Assembly (NCBI GenBank): GCA_965219635.1
Contig: OZ244783.1
Span: forward strand, 310,001 to 374,000
Source: JAPOXR01 sp965219635
Lineage (GTDB): Bacteria > Pseudomonadota > Alphaproteobacteria > Rhodobacterales > Rhodobacteraceae
Reading direction: 5' to 3'
Length of the DNA stretch: 64,000 nucleotides
Part shown: positions 60,547 to 64,000 of the stretch, piece after piece
Layout of the letters: each line of letters opens with the position of its first letter
How positions within the stretch are numbered: position 1 is the stretch's first letter
Position numbers and translations under genes: made by a program
Notes under the pieces: generated by a model
Database searches by the model: none
Told to the model about the DNA's origin: nothing
The model's input: only the letters and a program-made list of their open reading frames with translations

Positions 60547-61761
60547 TCACTCCTTTCCTGCCCACCAGTCACGCGGCCGCATCCGCTTTGAACGGCTGGA
60601 CCGGTCATCAAGCCAGAGGGCAAGCCGACGCAGCGGCGAGAGGGCAATACGGAGCCAAAGCCGGTTCCAGCGATTGCGAAAATCCCGGTTGAACGGGCAT
60701 ACACGCATGCAAATCGCACAGTCCGAAGCCAGTTTGGCCCAATAGGCAAAGCACTTCTCGGCGTCTGATGTCCACTTCACAACTCCCTGGATTGCTGACT
60801 GGTTGGGGCGGTTGTCGGAAGGAGGACCGTAGGGGAGAGCCTTCACAGGACAGGCATCGGCGCATCGGGTGCAGATGGAGCAGAATTCTGCCACACCGAG
60901 TTTGCGAGGCTTGTCGTGCGTCAGCGGCAGGTCCGTGAAGATCTTGGAGAAGCGGAGGCGCGGGCCGGTCTGGGGTGTAATGACCAGTTGGTTGCGCGCG
61001 TATTCGCCGAGACCTGCCTTCAACGCATAGGGTATGACCAGCGCTGTGTCGTTCATGGAAGCGATAGCACGATAGCCCAAGGCCCGGATGTACGCGGCAA
61101 CCTGCATGACGCTCGTTGCCTCGCGGCTGTATTCCCGACCCGTTGCCGCGCCAGCGAGGGCTGAAGGATAAGTGCTGACCAAAGACAGGTCCATTTCGTG
61201 GCCAAGAACAATCACGTTGTCCAGGCCATCGGGCAGTCCAACCGGGGCCTCGGAAAAGTCCCTTACATCCACCCGGGACTCGTAAGTCCAGCGATCATCA
61301 TAATCGGTGATGCCACAGATGGTTGCTCCGAAAAACTTGGCTATCCTCTTGATCTCGGCAGCCATGATGGTTGGGTTCTCCACCTCAACCCTGTTCTTCA
61401 TTACCGGAGTATCTTCTGAAATCGGGGCCTGGAAACCCTCGCGCCTTCCCTGACTTGCGTGCCGGTCAGTGATCAGGTCGGAGATGAGCCAGGATGCATT
61501 GCGCAGCGCGAAGTCGCGCTGGCTGAAGCCATCCCCGCGCCGGGCAGCGAATTCTTCCCTGTATGAGGCAAAGAAGGCATCCGACTCCCTTGTTCTCACC
61601 CGTTCGTCCCAGAATGCGCGGGTGAAGACATCGTCCATCTGCCGGAACGGCGTGAACTCTTCTGTCGTTTCTATGCCGGCCTCGGAGTCTGTCTCAGCGT
61701 GACGGGTCCGCCAACGCTCGCGGCGCTCCTCAATGGTCTCTTCATTGCTGGGCCAGTTCAT
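60547..61761 (-). CDS. Reductive dehalogenase-like iron-sulfur protein (soluble, RdhA domain)
   Basis: A 404-residue protein with the reductive dehalogenase (RdhA) type domain: VIVLGHEMDLSLVSTYPSAL, VMQVAAYIRALGYRAIA, GLGEYARNQLVITPQTGPRL and TDLPLTHDKPRK are typical of the cobamide-binding part. Two ferredoxin-like motifs follow: CSICTRCADACPVKALPYG (C-x2-C-x2-C-x3-CP) and CAICMRVCPF with an extra Cys upstream. There is no twin-arginine signal and no RdhB anchor gene, so it is a cytoplasmic, non-respiratory member. Its substrate is unknown; distant relatives include queuosine-type epoxide reductases, but QueG proteins are shorter and differ at the start. Confidence 0.82.
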   Translation of the reverse strand: MNWPSNEETIEERRERWRTRHAETDSEAGIETTEEFTPFRQMDDVFTRAFWDERVRTRESDAFFASYREEFAARRGDGFSQRDFALRNASWLISDLITDRHASQGRREGFQAPISEDTPVMKNRVEVENPTIMAAEIKRIAKFFGATICGITDYDDRWTYESRVDVRDFSEAPVGLPDGLDNVIVLGHEMDLSLVSTYPSALAGAATGREYSREATSVMQVAAYIRALGYRAIASMNDTALVIPYALKAGLGEYARNQLVITPQTGPRLRFSKIFTDLPLTHDKPRKLGVAEFCSICTRCADACPVKALPYGPPSDNRPNQSAIQGVVKWTSDAEKCFAYWAKLASDCAICMRVCPFNRDFRNRWNRLWLRIALSPLRRLALWLDDRSSRSKRMRPRDWWAGKE

Positions 61762-61990
61762 GCGTCGTGATCATTTCGCATCCGATCAAATCGTCGCCTA
61801 CACAATCAAAGGATGCAACACTGTTTTTGAATTGCTCGCGGACGCAACAGCTTGGTCATGGTTTCGCCGGTTCACCATAGAACGCACCCGGGGAACTGCT
61901 GCGTGAACTCTACGGTTCCGTGCATGATTTCTATTGAGGCTCCTTCCCCTGATATTTGGCCGGTCAAGGAATGACTGTCAGTTGAGTGGT

Positions 61991-63199
61991 TCAGTCGAAG
62001 ACCCGTCGTCCTGTCGCGTTCGCATTGATGTACTCCCAATCGTACTCAACCCCGAGGCCGGCGCCACTCGGAACCGGCACACAACCATCGTCTCCAATGC
62101 AGTCAAGCTGATCGCTATAGCCGCATGCGTAGACAGGCGGGATCATGTTGCCGCAATCGGGATGAACCAGAGCTACCTCGTAGTAGTTGGTATTCCGCAT
62201 GGCGCTCATGACCGCGCGATGGGCCGGTCCCGGCGCATGAACCTCGCAATCGATGCCCAGAGCCTCGGCGAGGTGGGCGATCTTCAATGCGCCAGTGATC
62301 CCCATGTCGTATTCGGGATCAGAGCGCAGAAAATCCGTGCCGCCGGCAAGAACGAAGTCCGCCTTCGGTTCGATCCCTCGTATGTGTTCTGTCTGCAACA
62401 GCGGTGTCCGGATCTTCTGGCGAATGATCCTGTGAGCATGAGCGCTGGTGCCGGCGTCGCGGTAAGGATCCTCATACCAGAAGTACTGCGCGTCATCGCA
62501 TGCGTGGCCGACCCGGATGGCATCGGCAAGAGTACGAAGTTCGCACGCACAGTCGATCATGAGTTCCATCCGGTCACCGACTGCCTTCCGGACATGCAGA
62601 AGGTTGGCAATTTCCTCGCGTGCATTGCCCTCGTGCCAGCCATGGATCTTGAATGCCGGATAGCCCATTTCAAGGCACTGGAGCGCAAATTCGGCAAATG
62701 CCTCCTTGCTGTCGAGGCCGCCATTGCGATCGCCGTGGTAGGTCGATGCGTAGGCCGGCAATCGGCGCCGGAACCCACCGATCATCTTTGAAACCGGCAC
62801 ACCGTATTTCTTGCCGGCCAGATCCCAGAGCGCAATGTCAATCGGTCCGTGACCCATGTGATCGTATTGGCGGAGCTCGCGCTTCATGTCGTCAAAGAGG
62901 CCCTCTCGCGCTTCGGCGTCCCGGCCGATGAGAGTTGGGGCAAGCATCGCTGTCTGGGCAAGTGCCGAACTCGTGCCCACATAATGCGTGACATATTCTC
63001 CGCGCTGGCCGTCGGCTGTGCTGATTGCAACGGCATAACGCGAGACCCTTGATGTTGCTCCCGGAACGTATCCGGCAGCGCCACCTGGAGTGCTTCCGCT
63101 ATAGGCATCCGCCTCTCCCTTCGAGGCCTCCACACCGATGTTCTGTATGTCAAACCCGAATTCCACGATCTCGACGCGGTCGATGATGGATTTGCTCAT
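61991..63199 (-). CDS. Enolase-superfamily enzyme (mandelate racemase/muconate lactonizing family)
   Basis: A 402-residue metalloenzyme. The start at 63199 (MSKSIIDRVE) has GGGAGG upstream; the frame opens at 63277. Metal ligands appear at Asp216 (LMIDCACE), Glu243 (WYEDPY) and Glu271 (LQTEHIRG). The acid-base side has Lys184-Ile-His186 (AFKIHGW) where many members have K-x-K, and His321 in CEVHAPGPAHR. Such K-x-H variants occur among acid-sugar dehydratases and uncharacterised members, so the reaction (dehydration, racemisation or cycloisomerisation) is open. It is divergent from a ribose-type binding-protein gene, which hints at a sugar or sugar acid substrate. Confidence 0.85.
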   Translation of the reverse strand: MSKSIIDRVEIVEFGFDIQNIGVEASKGEADAYSGSTPGGAAGYVPGATSRVSRYAVAISTADGQRGEYVTHYVGTSSALAQTAMLAPTLIGRDAEAREGLFDDMKRELRQYDHMGHGPIDIALWDLAGKKYGVPVSKMIGGFRRRLPAYASTYHGDRNGGLDSKEAFAEFALQCLEMGYPAFKIHGWHEGNAREEIANLLHVRKAVGDRMELMIDCACELRTLADAIRVGHACDDAQYFWYEDPYRDAGTSAHAHRIIRQKIRTPLLQTEHIRGIEPKADFVLAGGTDFLRSDPEYDMGITGALKIAHLAEALGIDCEVHAPGPAHRAVMSAMRNTNYYEVALVHPDCGNMIPPVYACGYSDQLDCIGDDGCVPVPSGAGLGVEYDWEYINANATGRRVFD

Positions 63200-63553
63200 T
63201 CTTGGTTGCCTCCCTTCAGTCTGTGCCTGGCGAGATCCCTGCCTGATGTTGCAGTCCGGCAATCCATTGCACGCCAAGACCGGATCACAAAGGGCGCACT
63301 TCCGCAGGACTCTTTGTGGACCGCCATCTGCTGGCGCACGGCCCGTCCTTGCCGGATCCTGCGCAACAGTTGCTTGGGCGAGTCAGGCCGCACTTGGGTT
63401 ATCTGCCACCGGACCCGCCTTCAAGGCATCCAGGGGTCAGGGGTCAGGGGTGGCGATTGACATCAAACAGGGGCGCAACTACCGTTGATGCCGTCCTGTT
63501 GGGACAGGCTGGCAAGTTGTTTGCTGGCCACAACACAAGGGAGGAACAGTATC
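63200..63553. promoter_or_regulatory. Divergent promoter region with a triple 7-bp tandem repeat
   Basis: A 354-bp gap between the enolase-superfamily gene and the ribose-type binding-protein gene; both promoters should be here. CAGGGGT occurs three times in perfect tandem at 63431-63451. No clear palindrome was found. Short open frames in the region have no motif. Confidence 0.4.
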
Positions 63554-64000
63554 ATGAAAAAGTTCGTTGTCATGTCCGCAAGTGCGGCGGTGGTCGCCGT
63601 TTCTTTCGGAGCAATACCGGCGCAGTCGCAGGAACTGGAGGAAGTCAACGTCACCTTCATCCAGCATTGCTGCTCGGGCGCGACATTCTTTCAGCCGATG
63701 CAGTTTGGTGCCGAAGAAGCCGCCCGCATATTCAACGTCAACCTGACCTACGTCAACGCGGACGGGGACGCTGCCAGGCACGCCAATCTGATCGAGACGG
63801 CGATAGCGCAGGGCCAACATGCAGTGGCGCCAACGATCACTGTTCCGGATGCGCTTGACGAGGCAGTTCAAAAGGCCGTCGATGCAGGACTCATTGTCAT
63901 CGCACAGAATATTGACGACCCGGATGGCGCAGCTGGCAATGCCCGGCAGGCTTTCGTGGGCCAGGATTTCATCGCCTCCGGCCAGATTATCGGCCAGAAG
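63554..64000 (+). CDS. ABC transporter substrate-binding protein, ribose/sugar type (N-terminal part)
   Basis: The frame starts at ATG 63554 with GGGAGGAAC upstream and runs off the right edge; 149 residues are visible. The signal peptide is MKKFVVMSASAAVVAVSFGA followed by IPAQSQ. The mature part (VNVTFIQHCCSGATFFQPMQ, GAEEAARIFNVNLTYVNADG, LDEAVQKAVDAGLIVIAQNI) has the RbsB-like periplasmic-binding fold. It would bind a sugar-like compound for a CUT2-type importer encoded beyond the window. Confidence 0.85.
   Translation, partial: MKKFVVMSASAAVVAVSFGAIPAQSQELEEVNVTFIQHCCSGATFFQPMQFGAEEAARIFNVNLTYVNADGDAARHANLIETAIAQGQHAVAPTITVPDALDEAVQKAVDAGLIVIAQNIDDPDGAAGNARQAFVGQDFIASGQIIGQK

Noticed and set aside
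1..64000. CRISPR arrays, rRNA genes or prophage structural genes
   Set aside because: No regularly spaced repeats, rRNA-like sequence or phage head, tail or lysis genes were seen; DUF5131 and the antitoxins are isolated.

Overview
The window is about 64 kb of moderately GC-rich, gene-dense DNA from a heterotrophic alphaproteobacterium. The evidence for that is the soxB-soxD-soxA-soxG order of the heterotetrameric sarcosine oxidase, a TctCBA tripartite tricarboxylate transporter, the tRNA-Met(CAT) sequence, the many ABC importers for small organic compounds, and frequent 4-bp ATGA gene overlaps. I cannot name the genus. No rRNA, CRISPR array or intact prophage is visible. Almost all the genes serve uptake and breakdown of nitrogen- and sulfur-containing organic molecules.

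Left part (1-11.6 kb): the end of a Dpp-type ABC operon on the minus strand, a lone DUF5131 (Gp37/Gp68) protein, and then a minus-strand operon with a spermidine/putrescine-type ABC transporter (binding protein, two permeases, ATPase), a nucleoside hydrolase and an adenine deaminase. This last group looks like a purine nucleoside import-and-salvage unit. Two orphan antitoxin-like genes follow, one with the remains of a toxin gene in front of it.

Middle left (11.6-29.7 kb): a complete Dpp-type importer (plus strand) flanked by two related CocE/NonD-family hydrolases, then an alpha/beta hydrolase and an orphan AAA ATPase resembling IetA. Next is a minus-strand branched-chain-amino-acid-type importer (livK-H-M-G-F) ending in a hydantoin/Asp/Glu racemase, with a divergent GntR/FCD regulator. 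A perfect 16-bp palindrome lies between livK and the regulator.

Centre (30.1-43.5 kb): a long plus-strand gene series: AhpD-like protein, soxBDAG, a HisC-like aminotransferase, a two-subunit ThDP decarboxylase (sulfopyruvate/phosphonopyruvate type), a BisC/DMSO-reductase-family molybdoenzyme, a haloacid-dehalogenase-type hydrolase and a non-pyrrolysine MttB methyltransferase. This looks like a catabolic pathway for an N-methylated amino acid that carries an acidic head group. A transposase-like gene follows. Then comes a minus-strand operon with a dimethylglycine/sarcosine dehydrogenase-like flavoprotein, a beta-keto acid cleavage enzyme (BKACE) and a class III aminotransferase, with a Tat-exported intradiol dioxygenase upstream.

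Right part (52.3-64 kb): tRNA-Met, then a LysR regulator divergent from tctC-tctB-tctA-sauS-sucC-like-sucD-like. This set fits uptake of sulfoacetate (or a related acid) and its conversion through sulfoacetyl-CoA to sulfoacetaldehyde. Sulfoacetaldehyde is also the product expected from the central ThDP decarboxylase if its substrate is sulfopyruvate, so the two loci may meet there. The edge holds a soluble reductive-dehalogenase-like iron-sulfur protein, an enolase-superfamily enzyme, and the start of a ribose-type binding protein that runs off the window.

A recurring feature is a strong GC-rich hairpin between the binding-protein gene and the first permease gene in all five transporter operons where that junction is visible. 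All calls come from reading translations and motifs; no database search was run.
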